From an uncultured Alphaproteobacteria bacterium (GTDB taxonomy: Bacteria > Pseudomonadota > Alphaproteobacteria > Rhodobacterales > Rhodobacteraceae): a stretch of DNA of 64,000 nucleotides. The notes beneath the pieces were generated by a model. It was not told the origin of the DNA. It saw only the letters and a list, made by a program, of their open reading frames with translations, and did not search any database. This document shows positions 52,021-62,229 of the stretch, in pieces (position 1 is the first letter of the stretch; each line of letters begins with the position of its first letter). A program made the translations under genes and the position numbers. The stretch is from positions 16,245 to 80,244 of the forward strand of contig CACBNQ010000002.1 in the NCBI GenBank assembly GCA_902540655.1. The letters run 5' to 3'.

Positions 52021-52599
52021 ATGATCAAATCAGTATCCAACATATTAATATCATCGCTACTATTATTTGTTTATGCAGTAATAAGCAACCCTATTGTTGC
52101 TCAGACAGCAGTAGACTTTGGTAAGGATGGAAAACCAAAACACAACATTTTCTCATTCAGAGTACAAACTTGGCAGAATCATTTTAAGGATTTGAATAAA
52201 GGGGCAATACTCGTTGACACCAAAACGCGGTCATTACATTACTGGAGTAAGAATGGAAAAGGGTATAAGGTCTTTCCAACCTCAGTCCCCCTAAATGAAG
52301 AATTGACACGACTCGGGTATACAAAAGTTACAAAAAAAGTAATTGGACCTGAATGGAGGCCTACAAAAAAAATGAGGAAAAGAGATCCTAAGCTACCTGA
52401 GTTTATGCCTCCAGGCCCAGATAACCCTCTGGGATCTCACGCACTTTATCTAAGTTGGCCAAGTTATCGTATTCATGGAACAAGCGATACTAGAAAAATC
52501 GGAAGACAAAGCTCTTCTGGATGCATAGGGCTGTATAATGAACAGATTGAAGAGCTTTTTAATTTAGTCGAGATTGGAACTCCTGTTAGAATTCTTTAG
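52021..52599 (+). CDS. L,D-transpeptidase (YkuD domain), ErfK-like
   Basis: Second L,D-transpeptidase, 192 residues, of the ErfK/YbiS-like class. A signal peptide covers about residues 1-28 (ending IVAQ). The catalytic pair is H152 in RIHGTSD and C168 in SSSGCIGL, with GPEWRPTKKMRKRDP (109-123) and NPLGSHALYL (135-144) as class landmarks. It can make 3-3 cross-links or attach proteins to the wall. The 3' end overlaps the convergent epimerase gene by 14 bases. Confidence 0.94.
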   Translation: MIKSVSNILISSLLLFVYAVISNPIVAQTAVDFGKDGKPKHNIFSFRVQTWQNHFKDLNKGAILVDTKTRSLHYWSKNGKGYKVFPTSVPLNEELTRLGYTKVTKKVIGPEWRPTKKMRKRDPKLPEFMPPGPDNPLGSHALYLSWPSYRIHGTSDTRKIGRQSSSGCIGLYNEQIEELFNLVEIGTPVRIL

Positions 52600-53467
52600 A
52601 ATTTTTATGAATCGCAAAGAGCCCCTCTTTGAATGAGGGAAAAGTAAGCTCATACCCCAATTCATTTTTAAGCCTAATGTTTGATACTTTTTTTTCTTCT
52701 TTATAGAAGCTTCTCGCCATTTCACTGACCATATCACTTTCCAAACTCACTGTCTGTGGGCATTTTTCTTTAAGCAAACTCGCAGCGAATTGTGCTACTT
52801 CCAACTGCGTTGCAGGCAAATCGTCAGACAAGTTAAAAATCGTAGCTTCCGATTTAGAGCTCATAGCCATCTCGATTGCGCCTACTATATCGTCAACATG
52901 AATTCGGTTAAACAGATGAGCTGGTTTATTGACTATATAAACCATTTCATTTGCCGATAAACGATCAATTAGACTTCTTCCTGGCCCGTATATACCTGCC
53001 AACCTGAAAATCATAGTTTTTATGGAAAAATTTTCTCCAAATCTTAGCCATGATTTTTCGGTCTCAACTCTTGAAATACTTCTCTCTAAATTGGGTTCGA
53101 GCACTGTATCCTCTGTAACCCAACCACCTTTTTTATCTCCATAAACACTAGTTGTTGACAGATATCCTGCCCATTCTATTTTTTCGCTATTTTTTTTGAA
53201 TAAATATCCATAATTCTCAATAACCGGATCCTTACCATTTTCGGGTGGAGCCGTGCTCAAAATATGTGAATTCTTTCTGAGGACACTTTCAATTTTTTTC
53301 TCATCATCGAAAAGAACCGGTGTGGCATTAAGTGATTTGATTTCTTTGGTCTTTTCCTTATTTCTCGTCACACAAAACACTTCCCAATTTTTTTTTGAGA
53401 ATTTTCGACACATAAATTTAGCTGTGTAACCAAAGCCAAAAATTAACAATATATTTTCCTTACTCAT
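52586..53467 (-). CDS. NAD-dependent epimerase/dehydratase family protein (YeeZ-like)
   Basis: Extended-SDR fold of 293 residues. The N-terminal LLIFGFGYTAKFM (7-19) is the GxGYTA nucleotide motif of the YeeZ subgroup. SAPPENGKDP, YLSTTSVYGDKKGGWV (about 103-118), RLAGIYGPGRS and NRIHVDDIVGA follow. In this subgroup the active-site Tyr is followed by GDxxGxWVxE rather than a standard YxxxK, and the reaction is not well established. It overlaps queG by 8 bases. Confidence 0.88.
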   Translation of the reverse strand: MSKENILLIFGFGYTAKFMCRKFSKKNWEVFCVTRNKEKTKEIKSLNATPVLFDDEKKIESVLRKNSHILSTAPPENGKDPVIENYGYLFKKNSEKIEWAGYLSTTSVYGDKKGGWVTEDTVLEPNLERSISRVETEKSWLRFGENFSIKTMIFRLAGIYGPGRSLIDRLSANEMVYIVNKPAHLFNRIHVDDIVGAIEMAMSSKSEATIFNLSDDLPATQLEVAQFAASLLKEKCPQTVSLESDMVSEMARSFYKEEKKVSNIRLKNELGYELTFPSFKEGLFAIHKNSKEF

Positions 53468-54500
53468 TTTTTTTTAACTCAGAAATAGACCAAATAGCTG
53501 CCTCAGATATAAAATCTATAGAATGATTTCCAAACCCCTCCAGTAATTTTATGTATTCTTTTTTTCCACTATTTCCCATCGCGTATATTACATTTCTTAA
53601 AAATCTAACTGATCCTAATCTTTTTATAGCAGTTCCACTAAAATAATTCCTGAAGTCACCATCTGAAAAGGTTAGAGCTTTCTCCAAAGCTAAGTCAGAA
53701 AAAGTTTCTCTGTAATTTTCATTTCTGCTTATTTGTGCAAATTTATTCCAGGGACAGACAGCTAAACAATCATCGCATCCAAAAACTCTATTGCCAATTG
53801 ATGATCTAAGTTCTTTATCTATAGCGCCCTTGTGTTCGATAGTTAGATACGCGATGCATTTTCTAGCATCTAGCTTATATGCACCCTCAAAAGCATTAGT
53901 AGGACAAATATCCAAACACTTAGTACAAGATCCACAATTATCTTGCGCTGGTTCATCTGCAGGTAATGATTTATCTATGTACATTACACCGATAAAAAAC
54001 CAATTTCCCATATTGCTACTCACCAAATTTGTATGTTTGCCTTGCCAACCCAAGCCAGACAATTGCGCTAAAGGTTTTTCCATAACTGGGGCAGTATCGA
54101 CAAATATTTTTAACTCACAGTCTAATTTTTTTTTTACCCAAGAGGCTACGATCTTTAGCTTAGATTTGACTACTTTATGATAATCTTTTTTCGTAGCATA
54201 AACTGAGATATTAGATAATTCTTTATCCATCAATTTTTTTAAAGGGTCTTCTGCTGGAGTATAGTCATCTGTAAATACTAAAATTGATTTAACACTTGGC
54301 CATAGATTTTCAGGTTCTATTCGTTCGTTGATCCTTTTCTCCATCCAATCCATACCAGCATTCCACTCATTTTTAATGAAGTCCCTAAATTTTTCTTTTA
54401 TTGTTTGATCAACCTTGAGGGGATCGGTTATACCAACGGCAGAAAAACCTGCATCATAAGCTATCTGCTGAAGTTGTGATTTAAAATCCAATATTTCCAT
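53460..54500 (-). CDS. queG: Epoxyqueuosine reductase QueG
   Basis: Cobalamin-dependent iron-sulfur enzyme for the last step of queuosine synthesis in tRNA. In 346 residues: catalytic D135 in DTAPVMEK, GKHTNLVS region, and two ferredoxin motifs, C189/C192/C195/C199 and C242/C245/C249 with C215. A HEAT-like C-terminal repeat region follows (about 290-346). It sits one base after the GST gene and overlaps the epimerase gene. Confidence 0.95.
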   Translation of the reverse strand: MEILDFKSQLQQIAYDAGFSAVGITDPLKVDQTIKEKFRDFIKNEWNAGMDWMEKRINERIEPENLWPSVKSILVFTDDYTPAEDPLKKLMDKELSNISVYATKKDYHKVVKSKLKIVASWVKKKLDCELKIFVDTAPVMEKPLAQLSGLGWQGKHTNLVSSNMGNWFFIGVMYIDKSLPADEPAQDNCGSCTKCLDICPTNAFEGAYKLDARKCIAYLTIEHKGAIDKELRSSIGNRVFGCDDCLAVCPWNKFAQISRNENYRETFSDLALEKALTFSDGDFRNYFSGTAIKRLGSVRFLRNVIYAMGNSGKKEYIKLLEGFGNHSIDFISEAAIWSISELKKNE

Positions 54501-54501
54501 A

Positions 54502-55173
54502 CTAAAAATCTAAGTCACTATAGTGACCTGCCGGCACAAAGCCAGGAACTAAGTCCGTTAGCAAGCCTGCGTTTCTAAAAGCAGGCCTCGACTTAATTTT
54601 TGCATACCATTCTTTTATAATTGGCTTAGACTGCCAGTCAATATCTCCTACATAATCTAGTGCCGAAATATGTCCGGCCGCTGAAAAATCAGCTAATGAC
54701 ATTTTCTCCCCAGCTACCCAATTTCTTTTTTCCAAAAGCCATTCCAAGTAATCAAAATGGAACTTTATTTTCTTAAGGCCTTCTTTTATTGCACCACTGT
54801 CAGGTTGGCCTATTTTAAAAATCTTTTTGTACACTCTTTCATTAAGTAAGTTTTTTGTAACTTCATTATAAAATTTATCGTCGAACCAAGAGGTTACCCT
54901 GCGCGTCTCGAACCTTAGCTTCTTGTCGGCCGGAATAAGTTTTGGAATCGGGTGAGATTCATCCAAATACTCACATATGGGAGTGCTCTCCGTAAATACA
55001 TTAGCTCCTTCTTTTAATAATGGCACTTTACCGGAAGGACTAAATCTTATGAAATCCAATCTTTTTTCCCAAACGGGTTCATCGATTAATTCAACTTCAA
55101 GTTTTTTTTCTGCCAAAACCAGCCTTACTTTTCGACAGAACGGTGAAAGTGCTAGATGGTGGAGTTTTCTCAT
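54502..55173 (-). CDS. Glutathione S-transferase family protein
   Basis: A 223-residue protein with an N-terminal thioredoxin-like domain (LSPFCRKVRLVLAEK, 9-23; SPSGKVPLL, 50-58; TESTPICEYLDE, 66-77) and a helical C-terminal domain including LADFSAAGHISALDYV (about 161-176). SPFCRK carries a Ser and a Cys in the active-site turn. The substrate is not identifiable. It precedes queG and the epimerase gene in one run. Confidence 0.9.
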   Translation of the reverse strand: MRKLHHLALSPFCRKVRLVLAEKKLEVELIDEPVWEKRLDFIRFSPSGKVPLLKEGANVFTESTPICEYLDESHPIPKLIPADKKLRFETRRVTSWFDDKFYNEVTKNLLNERVYKKIFKIGQPDSGAIKEGLKKIKFHFDYLEWLLEKRNWVAGEKMSLADFSAAGHISALDYVGDIDWQSKPIIKEWYAKIKSRPAFRNAGLLTDLVPGFVPAGHYSDLDF

Positions 55174-55284
55174 AGTTAGTAAACCTTACTCTGATCCATT
55201 TATAATTATAAAAAACAGCTTGATCTGTCATCTTTTTTTAGGATATTAATATCTTTTTTTAATCGTGAAATTCTTGCTGTGAGA

Positions 55285-55893
55285 TTAGACTTCAGTTTTT
55301 TTGGGGTTTCGTGTCTTTGGATTTGGTAGAGTCAACGCAATTCGTACTGATTGCTCTTTGGTGAGTTTATTTGCTGGCTTTTTATAATACTTATCTGAAG
55401 CTTGATTAACACCAAATGTCAGCAGGCTTGTCTCAACAGTGTTTAGATATATTTCGAGAATTCTTTTTTTTGGAATAATGAACTCTATCAAAAGGGTGAA
55501 GTACAATTCTATAATTTTTCTTGACCAAGATCGTCCAGACCATAAAAAAAGATTTTTCGCAAGTTGTTGAGTTATCGTTGACGCGCCTCTTTTTTCCTTT
55601 CTTGTAATTACTTTGTAAATCTCTTTTACGTCTAGTCCTAAATGGTAACAAAAATTAGAATCCTCTGTTGCGACCACTGAAAGAGCGATATTTTCGCCCA
55701 TATTTGAAATTGGAGTCCAACTGTAATCTATTTCTCTTTGAAAAAAGTTGCTTTCCGAAACCATAAAGCTCGTAAAAGGAGGATTAAAAAATCTAAGTAA
55801 AAGAACAGTTGACATCGACAAAAATATAAAGGAGACGCATAGTACTGTGATAATTCTGGCGGTTTTGAATGCTAAATTTTTAATAACGTACAC
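55285..55893 (-). CDS. mtgA: Monofunctional peptidoglycan glycosyltransferase
   Basis: Polymerises lipid II glycan strands at the inner membrane. The 202-residue protein has an N-terminal membrane anchor (about 10-34) and GT51 motifs: ATEDSNFCYHLGLD (75-88, catalytic E77), RGASTITQQLAKNLFLW (102-118), SRKIIELYFTLLIE (124-137) and PKKRILEIYLNTVE (141-154). It is slightly shorter than E. coli MtgA. It is the third gene after gltB and gltD. No strong terminator follows; only a 4-base-pair stem with six T residues is seen near 55210-55228. Confidence 0.93.
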   Translation of the reverse strand: MYVIKNLAFKTARIITVLCVSFIFLSMSTVLLLRFFNPPFTSFMVSESNFFQREIDYSWTPISNMGENIALSVVATEDSNFCYHLGLDVKEIYKVITRKEKRGASTITQQLAKNLFLWSGRSWSRKIIELYFTLLIEFIIPKKRILEIYLNTVETSLLTFGVNQASDKYYKKPANKLTKEQSVRIALTLPNPKTRNPKKTEV

Positions 55894-55925
55894 AAAATAT
55901 TATTTAAATAAGATAATTTTTTTCC

Positions 55926-57359
55926 TTAGTCTGAGAGACTACTATAGCCCATCAATGCCTTGTCTACTGATTTCGCAGCTTGTCTGCCTTCTCTTATTGC
56001 CCACACAACAAGAGACTGACCACGTCGCATATCACCAGCTACCCACAATTTATCAAGAGAGGTTTTGTAAGATTTATCATCCGCTAAAACATTTCCACGC
56101 TTATCTAGTGATACTTCAGTCTCTTTAAAAATCCTATCTGTAATGGGTGAAACGAAACCCATAGCTAGTAATACCAAATCCGCTTTAATTACAAACTCAG
56201 AGTTTTCTATTTTTTCAAATTTCTCATTTACCCTTATACAATTTAAAGAACTAACTTTACCATTTTCAACCCCAAAAGATGTCGTTAATACTGAAAATTC
56301 TCGATCTGCTCCCTCTTCTTGACTCGAAGAGGTTCTCATCTTGAGAGGCCAATTTGGCCATGTTAGCAACTTGTCTTCCCTTTCGGGCGGAGCAGGCATA
56401 ATCTCTAGCTGTGTGACAGACAATGCACCTTGGCGAATTGATGTTCCTATGCAATCTGAACCGGTGTCTCCTCCACCAATAACAACGACATGTTTACCAT
56501 CTGCAGTTATCTCTTCCAAACCCTCGAGCGTCTCTTTGCCTACCCTTCTGTTTTGCTGAGGTAAAAAATCCATGGCGAAATGGATCCCAGCTGCGTTACG
56601 ACCTTCAATTTCTAGGTCACGTGGTTTTTCAGCCCCACAGGCTAGTATCAAAGCATCGTGTTCCTTTATCATATCATTAATTTCAATATCTAAACCTAGC
56701 TCCACACCACATTGGAAGTGAACTCCTTCAGCAGATAATTGCTCAAGTCTTCTGTCGATATGAGTTTTTTCCATTTTAAAATCAGGAATTCCATATCTAA
56801 GAAGACCGCCCATCTTTTTATTTTTTTCATAAATTATTACATTATGACCTGCTCTGGCTAATTGTTGAGCGGCTGCAAGCCCTGCTGGGCCAGACCCAAT
56901 TATTCCTATTTTTTTGTTCGTTTTGTTTTGATTTACTTGTGGTTTTATCCATCCATTGTCCCATGCCTTATCAACTATAGAACATTCTATGGATTTTATT
57001 GTTACCGGACTATCAACAATATTTAGCGTACATGAAGCTTCGCATGGTGCAGGGCATATTCTTCCCGTAAATTCTGGAAAATTATTTGTTGAATGTAAGT
57101 CTTTAGAAGCCTTTTCCCATTCACCCCTATAAACTAAATCATTCCAATCCGGGATCTGATTATTAACGGGACACCCTTTTAAGCCCTTCATGTCATGACA
57201 AAAAGGAATTCCACATTCCATACATCTGCTGGCTTGCTCTCTTATGACCTCCTCCGGAAGAGGCACTATAAACTCCTTATAATTTCTTATTCTATCTGAT
57301 GCAGGCCTATATTTCCTATCTTGCCTATCTATTTCTAAAAATCCAGTAACTTTACCCAT
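55926..57359 (-). CDS. gltD: Glutamate synthase small subunit
   Basis: NADPH-oxidising subunit of glutamate synthase, 477 residues. N-terminal cysteines CMECGIPFC and GCPVNN with CPAPCEASC bind [4Fe-4S] clusters; FAD and NADP sites are [13 protein letters not shown] (about 152-164) and [14 protein letters not shown] (about 291-304), and WAVGD-like [15 protein letters not shown] closes the FAD site. It follows gltB by 30 bases. Confidence 0.97.
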   Translation of the reverse strand: MGKVTGFLEIDRQDRKYRPASDRIRNYKEFIVPLPEEVIREQASRCMECGIPFCHDMKGLKGCPVNNQIPDWNDLVYRGEWEKASKDLHSTNNFPEFTGRICPAPCEASCTLNIVDSPVTIKSIECSIVDKAWDNGWIKPQVNQNKTNKKIGIIGSGPAGLAAAQQLARAGHNVIIYEKNKKMGGLLRYGIPDFKMEKTHIDRRLEQLSAEGVHFQCGVELGLDIEINDMIKEHDALILACGAEKPRDLEIEGRNAAGIHFAMDFLPQQNRRVGKETLEGLEEITADGKHVVVIGGGDTGSDCIGTSIRQGALSVTQLEIMPAPPEREDKLLTWPNWPLKMRTSSSQEEGADREFSVLTTSFGVENGKVSSLNCIRVNEKFEKIENSEFVIKADLVLLAMGFVSPITDRIFKETEVSLDKRGNVLADDKSYKTSLDKLWVAGDMRRGQSLVVWAIREGRQAAKSVDKALMGYSSLSD

Positions 57360-57389
57360 CTCAACTTCCTTTATATTCTAAATTAGAGG

Positions 57390-60300
57390 CTATTCTGCAG
57401 CTACGATATTATTGAGCTTTTCAGCCTTTATTTCTTCCAACGCCCTTCTGTATTCCGTAGGCATTACTTTTAAAAATTTAGGCCTAAATTTTTCCCAATC
57501 GTCTAAGATCTTTTTTGCGAGGTCTGATTGAGTAAACTTTAAGTGTCTAGAAATTATATTTCTTAGCCTTTCTTCATCAAATCTGGTCATATCACTCGAT
57601 ATATCCACGCGACCGTGGTGTTCAAAGTCGCCTCCATGATGGTGCTCAGATTCTAGTAGATCATCTTCTTCTGGAACCGGCTCAAGCTCTACCATTGCCA
57701 AATTGCATCTATTTTTAAAGGTGCCATCTTCGTCCAAAACATATGCTATACCTCCGGACATACCTGCTGCAAAATTAAGGCCTGTTTTTCCCAAAACGAC
57801 TACTATACCACCTGTCATATATTCACAACCATGATCACCCACTCCCTCAACAACAGCGGTAGCTCCGGAATTTCTAACCGCAAACCTTTCTCCAACTATG
57901 CCTCTCAAATAGCATTCCCCGTCAATAGCACCATAAAGAATTGTGTTTCCTGCTATGATCGAATCTTCAGGAACAATTCTTTTAGCCTCTTTTGGAGGGT
58001 ATACTATTATTTTTCCCCCAGATAATCCTTTGCCAACATAATCATTTGCTTCGCCTTCTACTTCTAGAGTAACTCCTCTCGATAACCATGCTCCAAATGC
58101 TTGACCCGTTGTACCCTTCAAAGAAATACTTATTGAATCCTCTGGGAGACCTCTATGACCAAAAATACGTGCGACCTCTCCACTGAGCATTGCTCCAGTT
58201 GATCTATTGTAATTATAAATCGGCAGCTTTATTTTGATGGGTTTTTTATTTTGCAAGGTATCCTTTGACATTTCAATTAGCTGCCTGTCCAGAATATCTT
58301 GAATTGGATGGTTCTGTCTCTCACAATTAAATTTTGGTACTCTATCGCCCATCTTTGGATCAAAAAACAGCTTTGAGAAATCGAGCCCCTTTGCTTTCCA
58401 ATGTTTAATTGCTTTTTTCCTGTCAAGCACATCAATTTGACCAATCATCTCATCAAATTTTTTGAAACCTAATTTACTCATTAGTATTCTTACCTCTTCT
58501 GCAATAAAGAAGAAAAAATTTACAACATGCTCTGGCATACCTACAAATCGTTTCCTCAAAACTGGGTCTTGAGTTGCGATCCCAACAGGACAGGTATTCA
58601 GGTGACACTTACGCATCATAATGCAACCTGATGCAATTAATGGGGCAGTTGAAAAACCAAACTCATCCGCGCCTAACAAGGCTCCAATAACAACATCTCG
58701 GCCAGTCCTTAGTCCACCATCCACTTGGACCGATATTCTTGATCTAAGCTTATTTTTCATTAAAGTTTGGTGTGTTTCTGCCAAGCCCAGTTCCCAAGGT
58801 GAGCCGGCATGTTTCACCGAGGTCAGGGGGCTCGCTCCAGTACCACCCTCCATACCCGAAATAGTAACATGGTCCGCTTTTGCTTTAGCCACTCCAGCAG
58901 CGACTGTACCTACCCCAACCTCAGATACTAATTTCACTGATATATCAGCTTTTGGGTTGACGTTTTTAAGGTCGAATATAAGTTGCGCTAGATCTTCTAT
59001 TGAATAAATGTCGTGATGGGGCGGAGGAGAGATAAGTCCAACCCCTCTGGTAGAATGTCTGACCTTTGCAATGACCGCGTCTACCTTGTGACCAGGAAGC
59101 TGGCCTCCTTCACCCGGCTTTGCTCCTTGCGCCATTTTAATCTGAATCATGTCAGAATTTACTAAATATTCGGTTGTTACACCAAATCTACCAGACGCAA
59201 CTTGTTTTATTGCAGACCGTCTGTTGTCGCCATTATTATCAGTAGAAAAACGTTCCACTTCTTCACCGCCTTCACCTGTATTCGATTTTCCCTCAATCCT
59301 ATTCATGGCTATCGCTAGGTTCTCATGCGCTTCCGCGGATATTGATCCGTACGACATGGCTCCGGTAGCGAACCGTTTTACAATTTCCTTGGCCGGCTCA
59401 ACCTCATCAATTTTAATACTTATTCTGCCCGTTTCGCTTGAATCTTTAAGCCTAAATAAGCCTCTTATTGTGAACAACCTTTCTTCTTGCTCGTCCATGG
59501 ATCTTGAATATTCTTTAAATGTATCGAAAGAATTACTTCTTACAGCGTGTTGAAGATTCGTAATTTCATCTGAACTCCAAGCATGTACTTCTCCTCTTTT
59601 TCTTACAGCGTAATCACCCCCAACATCTAGAGAGTCTCGTAGAACTTCTAAGTTTGAATATGCTTCCTCATGGCGGGTAATCGTTTCCTTTGCTATTTCA
59701 TTTATTCCTACTCCGCTGATCTGAGTAGAAGTTCCCTTGAAGTACTTGCTCACGAACTCCTCTGATAACCCGACTGCATCAAAAATTTGTGCTCCACAGT
59801 ATGATTGGTAAGTTGAAATACCCATCTTGGACATAACTTTCAAAAGGCCTTTGTTAATTGACTTTATATATCTACTAACCGCTTCTGTCTCACTTACATC
59901 TTTAGACAACATATTCTTTTGTTTAAGATCTAATATAGTGTCAAAAGCCATATATGGATTTACAGCCTCTGCTCCGTAACCTGCTAATACTGCAAAGTGA
60001 TGGACCTCCCTAGGCTCCGCTGATTCCACTACCAATCCAACGGATGTTCGCAGTCCTTTCCTTATTAAGTGATGATGTACCGACGCAATAGCCAATAGAG
60101 CGGGCAAAGCAATCCTGTCTTTACCAAACTGTCTGTCGGATAGCACTATAATATTACCACCCTCTTTAACTACATTCTCCGACTTTATGCATATATTCTC
60201 CAAACACTTTTCAAAACCTGTATAACCTGTATTCTTGTCAAAGGTAGTATCTAGAACTCTTGATACAAATTGATTGTCACCAATCTCACTTATCTTTCTA

Positions 60301-62051
60301 ATCTTTTGCATATCCTCATTTGTTAGGATCGGTTGTTTAACCTCTAACCTTTTCACACTACCCAAAGACTTATTATCAAAAATATTCGGTCTTGGACCAA
60401 TAAAAGACACTAAGCTCATTACTGACTCCTCGCGAATGGGGTCAATTGGAGGATTCGTTACCTGTGCAAAGTTTTGCTTAAAATATGTATAAAGTAATTT
60501 CTTTTTGTTGGATATTGCAGAAATGGGCGTGTCTGTACCCATTGAGCCGATAGCTTCTTGACCGGTTACTGCCATTGGAGACATAAGTGTCTTTAAGTCT
60601 TCCTGAGTATAACCAAACGCTTTCTGACCTGAGTAAAGATTGGCCTTTGATAAAGAAACTTTCTGTGTTTCATCTGATTCTAAGTCCTCTAAAACTATCT
60701 GTGTATTATTCAAAATGCTTTCGTAATCCAATTCATTACTGAGATTTGCTTTTACTTCTTCATCTGTTATGATCTTTCCTGCCTCCATATCAATAAGAAG
60801 CATTTTTCCAGGTTGCAATCGCCACTTAGTAATCACTTTGCTCTCATCAACTGGCAGCGTCCCTGCCTCGGAAGCTAATACAACAGTATCATCTTCAGAA
60901 ACAAAATACCTTGCTGGCCTTAATCCATTTCTATCTAGAGTAGCTCCAATTTTTTTTCCATCTGTAAAAGCGATAGCAGCTGGCCCATCCCAAGGTTCCA
61001 TTATAGATGCATGAAATTCGTAAAAAGATTTGCGTTTTCTATCCATTAGTGGATTTCCAGCCCAAGCCTCGGGGATCAGCATCATCGAAGCATGCTGAAG
61101 AGGGTATCCTCCCTGGTATAATAATTCAATTGCGTTATCAAACGACGCAGTATCGGATTGACCTTCTCTTGTTATGGGCCATATGTCGTTTAAATTTTCC
61201 CCAAGAAGATGTGATTTCAGACCTGCTTGCCTCGCTGCCATCCAGTTTACATTACCTCTACTGGTGTTTATCTCACCATTGTGAGCGACCATTCTATAGG
61301 GATGTGCCAGTCTCCATGAAGGAAAAGTGTTTGTTGAAAATCTTTGGTGAACTAAAGCCAAAGCGGAGACATATCGGACGTCTTGAAGATCTAAATAGTA
61401 TTTAGCCAATTGATCAGCTAAAAACATGCCCTTATAGACAACCGTTCGTGATGACAAGGATACCGCGTAATATAACTCCTCACTCCCCAGTTCTTTATAA
61501 ATTTTGTTGGTTGTTTTTTTTCTTAGTACATAAAGATTTCTTTCAAAGTCATCCTCGCTCATACCCTCAGGTTTTTTGAAGAAGCCTTGCACATGTATGG
61601 GTTCAGCTTCACGAATTTCCTTGTCCTGCGACAAACACTCATTGTTTACGGGAATATCGCGCCAACCTAATAATTTTATGCCCTGTTCCTCACTAAACTT
61701 AACGATGACTCTTTTTATAAGATTGTGATATTTGACTTCTTTTGGGAAAAAAAACATGCCTACGCCATAGCCGCCAAGATCGGGAAGAAAACAACTAAAT
61801 TTCTCCATTTCTTCTCTATACATTTCATGTGGAATTTGTGTAAGCATTCCTGCCCCGTCACCTACTAAAGGATCTGCTCCTGTAGCCCCTCTATGTTCAA
61901 GGTTCTCAAGTATAAAAATTCCTTTTTGAATGATGTCGTTACTTTTTTTTCCCTTTATATTCGCGATAAATCCCAAGCCGCAGGAGTCGTGTTCATTTCG
62001 AGGATCGTAGAGACCCTCCATTTTATTGCGTTTCTTATTAAAAATCTTCAT
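57390..62051 (-). CDS. gltB: Glutamate synthase large subunit
   Basis: Makes two glutamates from glutamine and 2-oxoglutarate. The 1553-residue protein has a class-II amidotransferase domain whose nucleophile C24 (HDSCGLGF) would become residue 1 after removal of the propeptide, a central linker, an FMN-binding synthase domain (SGMEGGTGASPLTS, LMKNKLR, GGLRTGRDV) with the [3Fe-4S] cysteines near CHLNTCPVGIATQ, and a C-terminal GXGXG beta-helix. An in-frame ATG ten codons on (MEGLYDPRNE) is the more conserved start candidate. It heads gltB-gltD-mtgA and is divergent from uppP. Confidence 0.97.
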   Translation of the reverse strand: MKIFNKKRNKMEGLYDPRNEHDSCGLGFIANIKGKKSNDIIQKGIFILENLEHRGATGADPLVGDGAGMLTQIPHEMYREEMEKFSCFLPDLGGYGVGMFFFPKEVKYHNLIKRVIVKFSEEQGIKLLGWRDIPVNNECLSQDKEIREAEPIHVQGFFKKPEGMSEDDFERNLYVLRKKTTNKIYKELGSEELYYAVSLSSRTVVYKGMFLADQLAKYYLDLQDVRYVSALALVHQRFSTNTFPSWRLAHPYRMVAHNGEINTSRGNVNWMAARQAGLKSHLLGENLNDIWPITREGQSDTASFDNAIELLYQGGYPLQHASMMLIPEAWAGNPLMDRKRKSFYEFHASIMEPWDGPAAIAFTDGKKIGATLDRNGLRPARYFVSEDDTVVLASEAGTLPVDESKVITKWRLQPGKMLLIDMEAGKIITDEEVKANLSNELDYESILNNTQIVLEDLESDETQKVSLSKANLYSGQKAFGYTQEDLKTLMSPMAVTGQEAIGSMGTDTPISAISNKKKLLYTYFKQNFAQVTNPPIDPIREESVMSLVSFIGPRPNIFDNKSLGSVKRLEVKQPILTNEDMQKIRKISEIGDNQFVSRVLDTTFDKNTGYTGFEKCLENICIKSENVVKEGGNIIVLSDRQFGKDRIALPALLAIASVHHHLIRKGLRTSVGLVVESAEPREVHHFAVLAGYGAEAVNPYMAFDTILDLKQKNMLSKDVSETEAVSRYIKSINKGLLKVMSKMGISTYQSYCGAQIFDAVGLSEEFVSKYFKGTSTQISGVGINEIAKETITRHEEAYSNLEVLRDSLDVGGDYAVRKRGEVHAWSSDEITNLQHAVRSNSFDTFKEYSRSMDEQEERLFTIRGLFRLKDSSETGRISIKIDEVEPAKEIVKRFATGAMSYGSISAEAHENLAIAMNRIEGKSNTGEGGEEVERFSTDNNGDNRRSAIKQVASGRFGVTTEYLVNSDMIQIKMAQGAKPGEGGQLPGHKVDAVIAKVRHSTRGVGLISPPPHHDIYSIEDLAQLIFDLKNVNPKADISVKLVSEVGVGTVAAGVAKAKADHVTISGMEGGTGASPLTSVKHAGSPWELGLAETHQTLMKNKLRSRISVQVDGGLRTGRDVVIGALLGADEFGFSTAPLIASGCIMMRKCHLNTCPVGIATQDPVLRKRFVGMPEHVVNFFFFIAEEVRILMSKLGFKKFDEMIGQIDVLDRKKAIKHWKAKGLDFSKLFFDPKMGDRVPKFNCERQNHPIQDILDRQLIEMSKDTLQNKKPIKIKLPIYNYNRSTGAMLSGEVARIFGHRGLPEDSISISLKGTTGQAFGAWLSRGVTLEVEGEANDYVGKGLSGGKIIVYPPKEAKRIVPEDSIIAGNTILYGAIDGECYLRGIVGERFAVRNSGATAVVEGVGDHGCEYMTGGIVVVLGKTGLNFAAGMSGGIAYVLDEDGTFKNRCNLAMVELEPVPEEDDLLESEHHHGGDFEHHGRVDISSDMTRFDEERLRNIISRHLKFTQSDLAKKILDDWEKFRPKFLKVMPTEYRRALEEIKAEKLNNIVAAE

Positions 62052-62130
62052 TCGCTTTTTACTTTTGTTTTTCTTATTATCTTTCTGAGGAGACTTTTTA
62101 ATATAGTTTTCAACAAAAGAAAAGAAAGTT

Positions 62131-62136
62131 TATAAT
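62131..62136 (+). promoter_or_regulatory. Candidate -10 element for uppP
   Basis: A perfect TATAAT lies about 94 bases before the uppP start in the divergent gltB-uppP gap. No good -35 is present at 16-18 bases (TTTCAA only), so the support is partial. Confidence 0.35.
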
Positions 62137-62182
62137 TTGTATTGTTTACGATTTTCTTGTTTAAAAAGCAGGGAAAGACTTA

Positions 62183-62227
62183 ATGGGTTACTATACATTC
62201 TCTAAAAAACTAAAATTTATGATTTAA
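62183..62227 (+). CDS. Possible 14-codon upstream frame of uppP
   Basis: ATG to TAA encodes 14 residues (MGYYTFSKKLKFMI), preceded by AGGGAAAG about six bases earlier. Its stop is only two bases before the uppP ATG, which itself has no clear ribosome-binding site. Such a leader could deliver ribosomes to uppP by coupling. It may also be chance in AT-rich sequence. Confidence 0.2.
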   Translation: MGYYTFSKKLKFMI

Positions 62228-62229
62228 AA

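Noticed and set aside
55210..55260. ACAG/CTGT stem with T-run after mtgA and duplicated ATCTTTTTTTA tracts
   Set aside because: A four-base stem is not distinguishable from chance; the T-tract duplicates are low-complexity sequence.
58621..59553. Plus-strand open frames of 128 and 134 codons inside gltB
   Set aside because: They lie antisense to a strongly conserved synthase domain, lack ribosome sites and show no family pattern.
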